A stretch of DNA of 64,000 bases from Pomacea canaliculata (taxonomy: Eukaryota; Mollusca; Gastropoda; Architaenioglossa; Ampullariidae). The stretch spans positions 19,102,927 to 19,166,926 of the forward strand of contig NC_037594.1 in NCBI RefSeq assembly GCF_003073045.1, given 5' to 3'. The notes beneath the pieces were generated by a model that saw only the letters and a program-made list of their open reading frames with translations, searched no databases and was not told the origin of the DNA. Positions 1-14,500 of this stretch are shown here, piece after piece. Position numbers and translations under genes: made by a program. How positions within the stretch are numbered: the stretch's first letter is position 1; each line of letters begins with the position of its first letter.

Positions 1-622
1 GTGCACCATCTATTTAAAGTTGTAAAAAAAAAGGGGGGGGGGCTATTTACAGACCTGACCAAAAAAAAAAAAAATCAGTTTTGAGCAATAACTATTAATT
101 TTTGCATACTATCCCCTTCAAATTCAAGATTTTTGAGAAGGAACGGTGACATTCACTAATAATAATGCTATAATAAGTGGATATGCTGTCCAATACAATG
201 CTAATTTAATGGATATAAAAAAAACCCTATTGTTAGTTTTTAAAAGATTGTTCTGGAATTACCATCAAGCTCTGTATTAGTTTTAATCATTATTTTCAGG
301 AAGAAAAAAAGCCACTACATGTCCGACTGATACATTATTTCTAATGCCAAGAAAAAAGCTGATCAAAAAGTTCTCACTAGTCTCAACATTTTACAATGGC
401 TTGTAGAAATGAGTTATTTTATGGATGCTACTGAAAACGTCATTCACAAAAATAGACATTTCTTTTTAACAACAAATAAACTTTTGCTAGTAGCACATAA
501 TTCAAGGGAAAATGGGAAGTATTTTTTACATTGATAATGTGGTGCAAAACTGATCAAGTTTGGCAACTGTTAGTAAAGTGAACTGTAGAGATAAAATGAA
601 GCAAATATGTACAGTGGATTTA

Positions 623-2517
<1,895 letters not shown>

Positions 2518-2987
2518 TCCTCTCTTTCTCTTTCGGAGCCTTTTCTAATGAAACTACAGAAACAATAATGGCGGCTAATGCATGTACTAAGAGCGAGCCT
2601 CGAGTTCGTGATTTGAAAACGTTGTGGCGCCACCGGAAGTAGTTTTCTGCCACAACGTCAACGTGATGTTCGCCGCACTTCGGTTATAACCTTCGCGGAC
2701 TTTTCTAAACTACATCTAGAGTATGCCTATCATTTTTAGGACACTTTTGTGCAGCGTGTTGATTAGATCAAAGATTATTTTAGCATCAGTACCGACCTCT
2801 GAGCTACTGGTGTAGAAGGGGCGACGTCGTATCTAGATCAAAAAAGATTTTCAAATAAAAGAAAAAAGTACATTTGTAATGAATTCTTGAAGCTACAATT
2901 GAATGTAAAAGTATAAGGATTGTATTGTTTTAGTTTGGATTTTTAAAGAGACGAAACTATATATTGTCATCGCGATTAACGAGAAAC
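2518..2987. promoter_or_regulatory. Divergent promoter region between SRSF10 and DENND10
   Basis: The two start codons are 470 bp apart and point away from each other, so both 5' UTRs and both promoters must lie here unless upstream non-coding exons exist. The part near 2580-2700 is locally GC-richer with several CG dinucleotides. No TATA box was assigned with confidence. Confidence 0.5.
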
Positions 2988-5900
2988 ATGGCGGCCTCTG
3001 TGGAATTGAAAGCAGCTGGATTAGTGGGTAAGAAGTAAGATTCGTTACTATGTTAAAGAAATAGTGTCGATCACAGTCGTCTGCTTATTATTTTCATTGA
3101 AATAAAAATGCACTTTGAAATTCGGCTTATATTGATCAGCAAGTACTTATCTGACTCCATGGTATAGATAAAGGGGCGTGTCGACGTGCGACATTAATTG
3201 CTTACTCTTTATGTATGTTTTAAGTCTGCCAGAATTGATGATGATGATGATGATGTCGATTTGTAATGCGCAGGTATCCATTCCGAAGAATGCTCATTGC
3301 GCAGAAAAAAGAACAAATGAAGAACAAAAAAGTGAACAAATATATAAAACACCAGGAAAAGTAAAAAATGGACAGAAGTGTTTCTTGGTAGTTTAAGTCT
3401 GGCTTGAAAGAAACAGATGGGTTTTCAGTTTCTTGCGGAACGTGGTTGGTGAGGTGATGGTGGAGAGTGACGATGGCAGAGCATTCCACAGCTTAGGTGC
3501 CGCATTTTTGAAGGCCCTGGCTCCAGTGCGCTTTAAGGATTTTACGATGCCATCTTTCAGGATTATTTGCTTGCACGCCATATATAGATGAAAGAACTAA
3601 ACTAATCAACTATGAGTCATAATTTGAGCTTATGAATATGCATGAGTAATATATTCAAACCTGTAAACGCCATATAACTACCAATTTAGTTAATTCTGCA
3701 TGCGTGTATGTTAGGGCGAAAGAAGGGGGCTCTGCAAATAAGTATGCCTATGTAAGCACGTTTTAACTGATGTCATGTGCATGTGTTTCCATGTAAATTA
3801 GACATAAGATGTAGATGTTAGAGGTGGGGGAAAATATGGAAAAGTGATGATGCTTAACAGTAGAGAGCAGATTATAAATCTCATTTAAGATGACAAATGA
3901 TGCCACATTCGTTTTAAACTATTTCAGTAGGTTTCTTTCCTTAAAACAGGAGAAAAGATAGGAATTGACAAAGGGGACGGTTTAGTTAAATTCACATATA
4001 TTTTGTTGCATTATGTCTGGATCTAAATAAAGGACTGATAATTAGAATTCCAGAATAAATAAGATTTTGGATTGTGACACATTTATCAAGAGTGTCTAAT
4101 CTGAGCTCCTTTTTGCAGAAAAGGACAAGAATGGGGATGTTTTATGGAGCTGGTCTTACCCTTCCATGTCGAGCCAAGAGAGAGAATATGCACAGCGCAA
4201 AGCAGGACTTGAAAATGAGCATCCTGATTCAGTCAACTACGTCTTTTGTCAGTGGCGACAAGTCTGGTACTACATCTTGAGAGCTGACTTTAATGGATGT
4301 AGTGATGTTGCTTCTCTTACACAGGTAATGATCAAAATAATGTAGTCAATTTAAATGGGGAGGGGGAGGATCTTAAACACTCTATTGTTGCTTTTTTTAA
4401 TTTTTCCTTTTTTACTCTTCCTGAATTGTCTATACTATCAGTCTCTTGCAATAAAGAATTTAAATATAATGAACAAAGGTTATTTTAATTTCAGGTTACA
4501 GAAGTTGCCCTTGTGTTGATGGCACGAGATTTTAACCCAGAAAAGTATGAAACACTGTGTCAAATATTTTTACACCGATACAGACTAACAGGAAATCCAG
4601 TATCGGTGTTGGAAGGATATTTGTCTGTTGTTACAAGAGGCACCTGTCCCAATGATGAAAATGGCAAGTTTTCATCTGGTGATTATGACAAAAGACAGTC
4701 ATATGCAAAAGTTTGCCTTAAAGGTGTGTACAGTTGTTTTTAATGCTGTCACAAATATTTAAAAATATTCTAAACTTAGTGTTACTGTTTTGTGTATGTA
4801 TGTCCTTGACTCTTTGGCAGCATTGACATAGTACATGTGTGTGAGAGGCTATTTATCTCTTTTAAATATTATAAACATGAAACATGGCGAGAAAAAAAAT
4901 CAGTAGTTATACTAGCTGAGGCATTTCCAAACAACTGTCTCCATTAAGACAGGAAGCTTAAGCATTTCTACTAACAACCATTCTTACTGTGTAAAAAATA
5001 TGTATAGCCACAAATTTAAAGGTGAAGCACTAAATTGCAAGAGTGTATTTAATGCAATATTGTTGTTCGCTTTTATCTTCATGAGTAGTGTTCAGTAATT
5101 TCTGATTGCATTACTATTAAAGTCTTTTGCCTTCAGGACCAGGCATTGTCAAAAGGTAACATTTTTCAGGAACTGTTAATTTTTGCTTATTCATTTCTTA
5201 TAATTTTTTTAAAAAATCTATAAATAAGGTATTTTTGTGTATTCCAAAGTAACTAGCACAACCTCACCCTGCTGAATTAGTTAAAGTTTAATTTTAACAT
5301 TCCTGATCAGTGAAATTTAGGTTCAGTGCAAACTTTGCATCACCATTTGTTTATCAGATCATTTATGACACCTGCAAAAATAATAACATATGGAAACTAA
5401 GCTAGAAAATATGTCCTAGCTATTAGAACTAACATCAGAAATGTGTAAGTATCATATCAGAGGTATTTTCATTGCTTGCATGAGTTACTACAAATATAAA
5501 GAGGTAGAGGTAATTTTTATTGACCACAGTTTCTTTCCAGAATAAAGTCCCATGTTCATTTTCAGGACCATACTATCATCATCTTTTTATGATCCACTGG
5601 TACCCTGTAGTGTCACAGGGAAATTGAGATTGTGATTGAGTGTTAGTCCTCAGTGACAGTAAGGTCATAAGATAAAAAGATCTCAGCCACTCTCTTCATC
5701 GAGCATCTGTGTGGCTCTCTTCTTGCTTGAGCGGCAGATTGTCTTTGAGTGAAGGCTCTCGGTGCTGTCTAGTTGACTGGAAACCTGGTGATGTGATTAA
5801 ACTATATGAATTCCATGCTGCTTGATGTGCTGGTGGACTGGTGTGGGCCTCCACAATCACTCAGATTATTTCATTTTTGATCATGCTACTTTGAATCTTT

Positions 5901-8900
5901 TTTATGCCCATCTGAGTCATCTCATTTCAGGTTATTTTTTCTTTCCTGGACATTGAACACTGCTCATATCTGACACAGATGTGTGAGGATGGGTATGAAT
6001 ACTGCTTTGATCGGGTGGGCCTTAGTCTTCATTAGGATAATAGAATGTCTAAGAGAGCCAAAAAATGATAAATGATGGCCAGTTCACAGAGTTGTCTGAG
6101 GGCAAAATATGTATCTGTGCAGCTACATCCCTTCCTGAACCCAAACTGTGAATTACTGAGTTATAGTTCCACTTTTTATTGAGTGCGCTGCTTTAGAATC
6201 TTGGCATACATTTATGCACGTGGCCATGATGTGAAATTCTTCTGTATGTGTTACAGTCTTTAATTCTTTTATTTTTTTTTAAATTGGTACCACTATTGGA
6301 AGCTGCCAATCATCTGTCACTCTTCTACTTTTGTGCCTTCCAGAAGATCTTGGTCAGACATATGACGGTGGTTTTTTTCCACAGGTCAGTACATTTATCA
6401 CCTCAGAGGTGATTGTGTCCACCCATGCTGCCTTATCCATCTGATTCACAATGCCTACTTCCAATTTAGTTGTGTGAGTTACTGCTGTTCTAGTGTTTTC
6501 TGCAGCGGCCCGGTGGCGCAACGGTTAGCGCTGTTAGCGCCTGTCACCAATACAGTGAAATTTGGCTGCCCTGAGTTCATTTCTCGTCTCGGGCATGCTG
6601 TTCTTTCTCTGCACGTGGCATCTGTTTACAGCCTTACAGGGCTGGCCGCCCTCCGCCAAGGACGGTCCCAAGCCCGGCTGAAAAAGGAGGAGGGTTGGGC
6701 GTGGGGCCAGCACCCCCACCCCGTAAAACAAATCCTTGCTACCAAAACATCGACAACAGTTAAGACTGTAGTCGATGGCCTATGCCCCAGGAGGGGCGAA
6801 GGGCCTAAATAAATAATAAGTGTTTTCTGCATACAGTGGGTTGCCATCTTTGCCACTGATAACTGTTTTGGGGTTATTAGGCTCATCTCCCAGTCTCATT
6901 GCCTTGAAACACATGTAAATTTTCTGAGAGCTTCTGAATTGTTTGGATAGATCTAATCCATGACATATCTGCAAGTGTATTTCCTTAGCTTCCTTTCATT
7001 TCATTGTGCAATCTGAAATTCCCATTTGGATCTTATGTTTCTACATAAACTTTGCTATTTCTGCTCTGCCTCTGCTGAATTCATGGATGTTTCTTGTGCT
7101 GATCCTTTTTTTAAAAATTTTTTATATTGTGTGTGTACTGTTAAAGTCCATTTTCTTCCTCTTTTTGTTTCTTTGAGCATTGAGTAATCCACTTCATGCT
7201 AGCTAGGCCAGTCGAAATTTTACGAAAACCCCATTAGCCATCCTTCTCTATCATTACTCTATCCATTCTACCTGCCATTATGATGATCAAGGGGCTGTCA
7301 CACAATCAGAGAAAGCAGTTTCTGTTACAGAAATGATACAGACGTTTGGAGTTGAAATCATCTTCATCTACACTGCCATGCTTCTGAAGAAGAGAATTCT
7401 GGTATACTGTCCTCAGCACTCTCTGGGCCAGTTGCTAAGTTACACAAGGTAAGATGATGCTTAAACAGGGAATATATATTTCATACTTACTGTACCAGTT
7501 AACTTCTAAACATATTTTTTACAAACAAAAATTCCTTGGTATTTTGATTCATTTGTTTTGTTTTATCTCAGCATAAAACAGTGTAATAATAATTTTGTAC
7601 TTTTTTTTTTTCTAAATGACATATCTTTACAGCTTTTTGTGTCACCAGATAAAGAAGTGGGTATGATGATATGCTTTGATCATCTGCCTCAGAACAATTG
7701 TGAATACATGTTAATACAAAACTAACTCATTTTGTTGTGGAATGAACACTTTTGGTGGTGCAGCGGTTAGGGCCTGCAATGTACAGTGAGGGGTGGCTGT
7801 CCTCTGTTCAGCTCTTGTCTTATGAACACTGTTCTTTTTCTGCATGTGGCATCTGATTACAGAAGTGGCTGTCTTGCTGTAATATAGCCTTAGTTGCTGG
7901 CTCGGTATGAATCAACAATTTTTCCCTACCCCCTGATGAGCTATACATGAAAAACACTGGCTCTATGTAAATTATTTTTATTTACATGAATTTCGTCTTA
8001 GTGCTTATTTTCTAAGTTGATAATGATACAAAAAATGAAACTCCCCAGGAACAGGAAGGCACAGCAAGATACTAAAACACTTGTAGCTTAATAGTTTCTC
8101 CTTTTCTGTGATATTAACAGATCCATACCTGCATTTGCTTGGCACAGGCAAAACTGGAACATTGTCTTTCCTTATGTGCACCTTTTAGAGCCAGAGGTAG
8201 AGGATTTAGTCACAGCTTCACACTTTGTAGCAGGTGTAACAGAATCTTCAGCAGAAGGAAGGTTGGTAAACATCTTATTATTTTGCTGACTTGTGGAAAC
8301 TTTTTCAGAGGTTAATATGCACTATTTTCGTAAGGTGGATTCTTGATTTTCAAGTGGATATTAATTTGCAATTTTTATTACTTTAGATAAAATCTTTCTT
8401 GCATTTTAAGCATTTTTATGTCCAAAAGGCCTTCCAGCATTAATATAGAATGAAACTGTAGGCTGCAGATTAAAGAAGATAACTCTTCATTAATGTGTCA
8501 GGTTGAGCAATAGGATCACATGCTGCTGCTGCTTATTCATGATCATTTTCATGCTGTGATGTTAACAGTTTGGACTTTTTTGTGATTCATACAATAATCT
8601 GTTTGAAGGTGTTTGGCTCTTGACTGAAATGGATTTTTATTTTTTATTTTTAGTTTAGAATTTCTCATCTTTCATGAAGTAAACCCAATAATTTTGCATT
8701 CTGATAAATCTTCAATAAAGGCAACCATCTTCATTTACTTGGAATGATTGTTTCGGGATAATCTCATGATTAAAATCAGCTATACTCAGCATTCAGATTA
8801 TCTGTGCTTATCTTTTTCTTCTAGATTGGAGCTGTATGATTTGTTTGTAAACATTCCAAACAGCAAAATATCTATAACACCCAGTGCTAAAGGTATGCTT

Positions 8901-9640
8901 TTGGGAACAAAATGTAGTAGATACTGTATACATTAAAATATCTAATAAGTAAAATACTGCACAATATTGCTAGCTGCTAACAAAAGGGCTAGCAGAAAAA
9001 ATGTAGCGCCATATGAAGAGGGAAAAGTCAGTTCTCTCTGTTTTAAGTCTATTGCAATGTCTGAGCTGCATGTAGCTCTCTGGAGTATTTTTGTCTTATT
9101 AAGGCAATGCAGGTATGAAATTGTATATTTTACCATCTTAACTCCAAATATTTATCATCTGGCTTAGCTATGCATCCTCTAATATATATATTTACATATA
9201 TGCAATGCATGTGTGACAGAAAATTTTGCAATGGGCAAACTACATAAAGACATAGCTGTAATGATGATGCAGCTTGCGGAAGGGGAGGCTACAGATCAAG
9301 ATATTGTCAAGGTGATGTTTAAAATATGGCACAGTTTTTTGATAATAGTTTAACTTATTCTAAAATGCATTAAAAACATCATGCAAAGAGGTTTTTTTTT
9401 TAATAATCCAAAAAGTTTTCAAAATGTTATGTTCTTCTTGTTTAAAAGTTTAACAATTTTTTTCAGGAAGTGGCTAGCAAAACCAAAGAATTGTTAAACA
9501 ACCTCATGACACTAGCTACACCTGGTCAAGATGGCAAACTCTCGTTGTCTCTGGAAACTCTGAGAGCAAGGAAAATGCCACCTGCAACAGAAAACTTTCT
9601 GTTTTCCCTTGCAGCTAGTGAAGGTTTTGTACAGTTATAG
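2988..9640 (+). CDS. DENND10: DENND10 (FAM45A-like) DENN-domain protein
   Basis: DENN-domain protein of the endosomal system; vertebrate DENND10 is linked to Rab-dependent late endosome traffic. Coding exons: 2988-3027, 4119-4324, 4495-4723, 7331-7448, 8121-8261, 8825-8892, 9220-9311, 9467-9640; total 1068 nt, 355 aa, close to human (about 357). All junctions are GT-AG and every phase closes. Start MAASVELKAAGLV. Diagnostic stretches are ARDFNPEKYE (N-terminal longin-like uDENN), AMLLKKRILVYCP and WHRQNWNIVFPYVHL (cDENN), LYDLFVN, AMGKLHKD and the C-terminal RKMPPATENFLFSLAASE. Intron 3 (2.6 kb) carries a LINE relic with a SINE inside it and a second SINE copy follows in intron 4. No broken frame. 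Identification is by recalled family sequence. Confidence 0.97.
3230..3581 (-). mobile_element. LINE 3'-end relic with ATC-repeat tail
   Basis: In DENND10 intron 1. On the minus strand an open stretch contains APKLWNALPSSL and FRKKLKTHLF, the typical last residues of non-LTR reverse transcriptase ORF2. About 200 bases of 3' UTR follow, then a short (ATC)n microsatellite at 3237-3257, the usual tail of this LINE group (CR1/L2-like). The 5' part is missing. A non-LTR element is clear; the clade is a guess. Confidence 0.6.
5560..6470 (-). mobile_element. LINE reverse-transcriptase relic (decayed)
   Basis: In DENND10 intron 3. Minus-strand translation in shifting frames recalls non-LTR reverse transcriptase: DWQLPIVVPI, then a YRRISH-like stretch matching the NYRPISL region, then QFGFRKG-like residues and an LRQLCE stretch. 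Frames shift and stops interrupt, so the copy is old. A tRNA-derived SINE sits at its edge (6505-6818). Clade uncertain. Confidence 0.5.
6505..6818 (+). mobile_element. tRNA-derived SINE, full length with 13-bp target duplication
   Basis: Begins GCGGCCCGGTGGCGCAACGG, resembling a tRNA-derived pol III A box; a B-box-like GAGTTCATTTCTC follows about 45 bases later, then a tRNA-unrelated body and a TAAATAAATAATA tail. It is flanked by a perfect 13-bp direct repeat, AGTGTTTTCTGCA, at 6492-6504 and 6819-6831. The intact duplication indicates a fairly recent insertion. Related copies lie at about 7752, 13035 and 27153. Confidence 0.85.
7752..7965 (+). mobile_element. tRNA-derived SINE, older diverged copy
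   Basis: Same family as the copy at 6505: GGTGGTGCAGCGGTTAGGGC at the head, then the shared body pieces CACTGTTCTTTTTCTGCATG and GTGGCATCTGATTACAG. More diverged and missing the GC-rich middle. It lies in DENND10 intron 4. Confidence 0.65.
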
Positions 9641-10584
9641 CATCTACATGTTGAAAAAAAAGAGAACATGAAACATAAGTTTTGTAGTTTCTTAATCAGG
9701 ATGAAGATGACTATCTGGAGTGTGTACACATAGCAGCAAGGGACAAAATGCTACAAGTCTTTCAAAACAACCTTCTGCTCCTTGTGCAGAAGTCTGTAAA
9801 TTCTGTCATTTGTTATTTTAAAGAATTGGAGAGGTGCTGCAGCAGTGCTACAGAGAACTTAAAAGATAGTATGAAGTTACGAAGTAAGAATTTCTATGCA
9901 AATGAAATGTTGAATTACAAAAGAAAAAAGCAAGAGTACTCGAAAGGGCTTTTATTTTTTTTTTTTTTGGTCAGTTGGTCATCTCTTTCTTAGTTTCCTT
10001 GGGTTTTAAGATGGAAAAAGTAACAAAAACGAAAATTTGCAAAGGAAGTGTGAAAAAAATAGTAAATTTGATTTTGCACCTTTATCTAAATAGTCAATGT
10101 ATACAATCAGTACTGAAACAGTTAAATTTGTATGAAATATTTAACAGTTATTTATACTGTTAAATTTAACTTGTTAGTGTTATAATTACTTGTTTTGGGA
10201 TATGTTACACAATTACATTTTGTGGGAGGGTTAGAGGGCATTTTTAATTTTTTTGTTTTAAATACACTTTTTGGAAGCAGATCTTAAGTTTTGGGATCAG
10301 ATTTTAAAAACTTGGTCAAATGGGATTTTGAATTTTTTTAAGTATACGTAGAATTTTCTACTTCAAGAAAAGCAGAAAACACCAATGCATGTTTAAGAGC
10401 ATGGCTGAAATCAAAACTTTGTAATATGCCATTTAGATTTTTTTTTTTTAAGCTTGTTCAGAGAAGACACAAGTAGTGACACATAAAATTTGTTAATTTG
10501 ATGTATAGTTTTTGGTTTGTATTGGCTTGAAATAAAGACTGAACAAACACTAGGAATGTATTTGACATAAGCTGTATTAACATT

Positions 10585-10805
10585 TATTGCATCATCATCA
10601 TCATCATCAGAGCAAATGCTTTTTGAAAGATTTATATTGGAGGCTGTGTACAATTCTGACCATTGGTGGTTTTCTCCAGGTACTCTGGTTTCCTCCACCC
10701 TGTGAGAGAGAATAGTCGTGAATGGTAAATGCATGTGTAAGATAAATTTGATGCCTACTGTGTGCTCATGCAACTTCCAGGTGTGCAAGAGTTTTGAGCC
10801 CACTT
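10585..10805 (-). repeat. Retroelement 3'-end repeat with (ATG)n tail
   Basis: On the minus strand a segment with GTGGAGGAAACCAGAGTACC and a following GGAGAAAACCACC resembles an interspersed sequence common in mollusc genomes. It ends in an (ATG)n run near 10590-10611. Probably the 3' end of a LINE or SINE; no coding role is assigned. Confidence 0.4.
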
Positions 10806-11343
10806 TTGTTGGTGGGGTAAGATATTCTAGACTATGTGCTTTTCCAATGGTTTAGATATGCCTGTGAAGAAATCTGACACCTATGGTGGCTTTAAGATCA
10901 AATAACAGGACACAATATTTCTGTGTCCAGCATGAAATAATGGAGGCAAGGGTACTCTTTTCTGCAATGAGCTGAAAGTTCCACCTTTAAAAGCTTAAAA
11001 ATGTATTTGGGGATATTCATTTTTCTTTAAAGTTGCCCCAACAATCATGAAAATGTTCCTGCATCCAAGAAAGCAAAACAGTTCATGGTTTAGTTTTTCA
11101 GAATGAAGATGCATATACACCATGTGATACATTTCAATATGATTGTTGGCATGATTTGTCACCAATACAGATTTTCTATTATTTTAGTGGTTCAGAACTA
11201 TATGTAAACCTTAAAAACTGTTTATCTGCTATCATGCAAACTCCAAAAACCAAAAAGCTAGAAGAAACTTCTACTGAAATCTCTTATTTCAACAAGATGA
11301 CATAAGAATATTTTTGATAAAAGTTACAATGGAACTTTTTTTT

Positions 11344-11349
11344 TTTATT
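11344..11349 (-). promoter_or_regulatory. Candidate poly(A) signal of BRD8
   Basis: AATAAA on the minus strand, about 215 bases downstream of the BRD8 stop codon. This is the nearest canonical signal I see. Confidence 0.55.
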
Positions 11350-11564
11350 AAAAGACAACACAAACATCTGGTATCCCATTGTTCACACACCATTTTCATT
11401 CATCTTCTTCAAATAAGCATAATCATCTGGGGGAAAAAAACCACATGAATGCAAATACCATTCAAACTTCATTTCCACCACCCCTATAGTAGAGAGTGAA
11501 AAAGCTGCTGTTAAAATATTCAAGTCCACAATGCAAAACTTGGCATTACAGAAGAGTAATGCTA

Positions 11565-14500
11565 CTATACTTCATCACCACGTGTTTTTCTCTTCTTGGT
11601 TTTGCCTCCTTCCTGGGCTTGTTCTACAGAACCTCTTCGTTTCTTCGAGTCTTCCTCCTGTGAATTTACACAGCTCTTTTATTTGCATGCACTTTCTCAT
11701 AAAAATACCATTCTCGGTAGTAAAATTTATTTTAGTGCTTACAAGATGACATGATTATATGGAGATATCACTAGCTACCTAATTCCAGCTATGCACAACA
11801 GGAATGACCAATGGAGAGAACACAACTAACCAACACTTAATCCCTTCCTGCCTGGCTGGTGAGTAGACTTGTTGCCCCAGAGTGATCTACAGAGAAGCTA
11901 ATGTAGAGTAAATGGGTCAGGTTGTTAGGAACTGCATCCAGATAGAGTGAGACGGCAAGGTCTCTGAAGTAGATCCAAGGCTTGCATTAGATCCTGAAGC
12001 CTTGCTGGAATATTGAATACCCTTCTTGGAAATAGGTGAAAAATAACTTCCTGTGAACTGAGCAGGATCAGAGTATGAGGCATAAATCTCCACACTCTAG
12101 CTGCCAAGGTAACTAAAACCAAGAAGCAGATCTTCTAGGACAAAAGCTAAAAAGATTCCAAGAGAAAAAAGGCAATCATCAGGTCGGATAAGGAACAAAC
12201 TGGTAAGGTGATCTCTTCTGGTCCCCATATCCCAGAGCACCAAATGAGTGCCCAGGCTTTTTCATCTTGAAGATTCACAGTAGAAGGTCCACTGCTTTGA
12301 AAGTACCAGGCCCTGGCTAGCTTGCCATGTATTAAATACTCTTCACTTGCCCTCATACACCACTAAAGTGGAGCTCACCAGCCAGGAAGAAAGATATAGG
12401 AGATGAGTTGGTTGATTTTGTGTTCTTTCCATTCATTGTTCATCCCTGGCCAATGAGGAATAGACAGCTAAAATTTAGTAGCTAGAGGGTGATATCTGCC
12501 TATAGTCATGTCGTCTGGTACAGTATGAAGAAGAAATAAGCCTGTCTTTACAGAAAATACTTCAAAACATGCAATCATAGAAATCTAAAATGATTATCCA
12601 GAAAAACCTTTATGACATGCTTATCGAAAGCACGCAAACAATTTGACAGGCAGACCTTAAGTTTACAAACCTTGTCTGGTAAATCGGAGCGTCTGGATTG
12701 ACGAAGCACTTTTGTCTCACTGGACTGCACCATTAACTGTGTACTAACATATTGCTGCACACAAAATTGTAAAAGTAGCACAATGTTCAATTAAATTCTA
12801 TGTTGTTAAAGATTGGATGAAGGATATATATAATTTGCAGAAATTGTCATTATTACAATTAGCCAAAAATAACTAAGTCATGATTCTAAGCCTCGTCATA
12901 ATGTTTAGTCAAGCCCCCAAGAAATAACCTAATGCATAGCTGATTATTTTTATCACTATAAATTCCTTGAATGTTACAAAAGATGCTACATGAGTTTGAC
13001 TGTATTTAATGAATCTGCACTTTGTTGTAACTCCGCTTGGAAACCCCCCAGGTAACCTGCCAGTCCCAAGCCCAGATGAAGGAGAGTTGGGCATGGATCT
13101 AGCAACCCCATTCTGTAAAACAATCCCTGCTACAGAAACAACAAATACAAGCACTCTGTTGTCCTCAATATAAACTCACTTCACCAAAATATATGGATTC
13201 AAGTGCACATTTGACATCACATGGATTTCCACATAGATGTCATGCTCAAGTAGTACACCTTTGTGTAAATGTTCTTGGCACAGATTATTACAATTTATTT
13301 TTCTAAACCCTTACTGCTAGCCAATAATGCCATCTTTTACCTAGTCTCAAACCTTTATAATCCTCAAACCAAAAACTGGAGAGAAAATAAAATAACTCTG
13401 AACTGTACCTCAATCTGCTTCATAACATCATCATACATCTCCTTTGCCATCTTGTACACATTGTGATTGGAACTGTTATACATTATGGCATTTGTGAACA
13501 TAAGCATAATATCACGCTGAAATTCTGCAGTTGTTCTTAATGCCCCACTCTCAATATTTTTCTTGATGGTTGCCAGGTCCATAGGTCTGAAAAACAAAGT
13601 ATTCTCATAGTAGGAAGATGGATAAACCCGAGTGAAAAATGAAGTTCTTTCATGCTAAAACCATTTTGCGATCATGAGATCCAACAAAATCATCACAATT
13701 TCTCACCAAAATAAATGTTCATATTTTGTTCAATAGCAACATTTTTTTTAGAATACTTCCTCTTTTGCGAGAAAAAAAAAGTATTTCGAAATGGCACTTA
13801 CCTGAGAACAACATTGCCATAACCAGGTGCAATGTCATCGGTAACAGGATGCAGAAAAACATTTGCATTCCTGAAAAGAGATAAAAAGCAAAGAATGTCT
13901 TGTAAAAATAAATTATCTATATGTGACCCCCAAAAAAACCACAACATTTCATGGCTGAGTGCATTATATAAAAAATTATTTTAGTGATTAATTACCAGTT
14001 TAGTTTGCTTTTATGGGCTACGTGTTCCTATACTTACTTATGGTTGGCAGCTGCTCTCCAAACTAACATTATGGATTTCTTCCATGTCTTGTATGCTTTC
14101 TCATCTTCAGTGTCACTGCTGAAAAGAAACATACAGAAAATACAATATCAAACAATTTTTTTGTCAATGCAGTTGTAATAATTCCAAAAGGCTTTGTCTT
14201 TGTCTATGTTAGAATATCGCCAAAGCCATCATTAAGCTTGGATCTAAATACCCAAATTGTATTTATTTTAGTAGCAGATAGAGTGATCAAATAAATTTCT
14301 GTAGTTTTTATGAACAGGTTGAGATTGCAAATAAAAAGTTATTTCATTGGGGTAAATGTGCAGAAAAGAACAGGTTCTTACATTCCCACGGAGGCAGGAC
14401 TGTCTGGAACAGACTCTGAAAAAGCAGGCATGACTACAGATGTGGACTGGCTGGTGTGATGGGACAAGACTTCATCACTCTCTCTGCCGGTTTCATCATC

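Larger units (their letters stand above)
9641..11564. other. Convergent 3' regions of DENND10 and BRD8
   Basis: Gene-free between the two stop codons. Holds the DENND10 3' UTR with a candidate AATAAA at 10531-10536, a repeat at about 10585-10805, and the BRD8 3' UTR with AATAAA (minus strand) at 11349-11344. Open stretches near 9697-9990 have no recognisable similarity and are probably UTR. Confidence 0.5.

Noticed and set aside
9697-9993. Open stretch after the DENND10 stop, with protein-like residues
   Set aside because: DENND10 is already complete at its family length; no splice sites or similarity support another exon.
9975-10163. Short plus-strand ORF in the DENND10 3' region
   Set aside because: Low-complexity AT-rich translation; typical of untranslated sequence.
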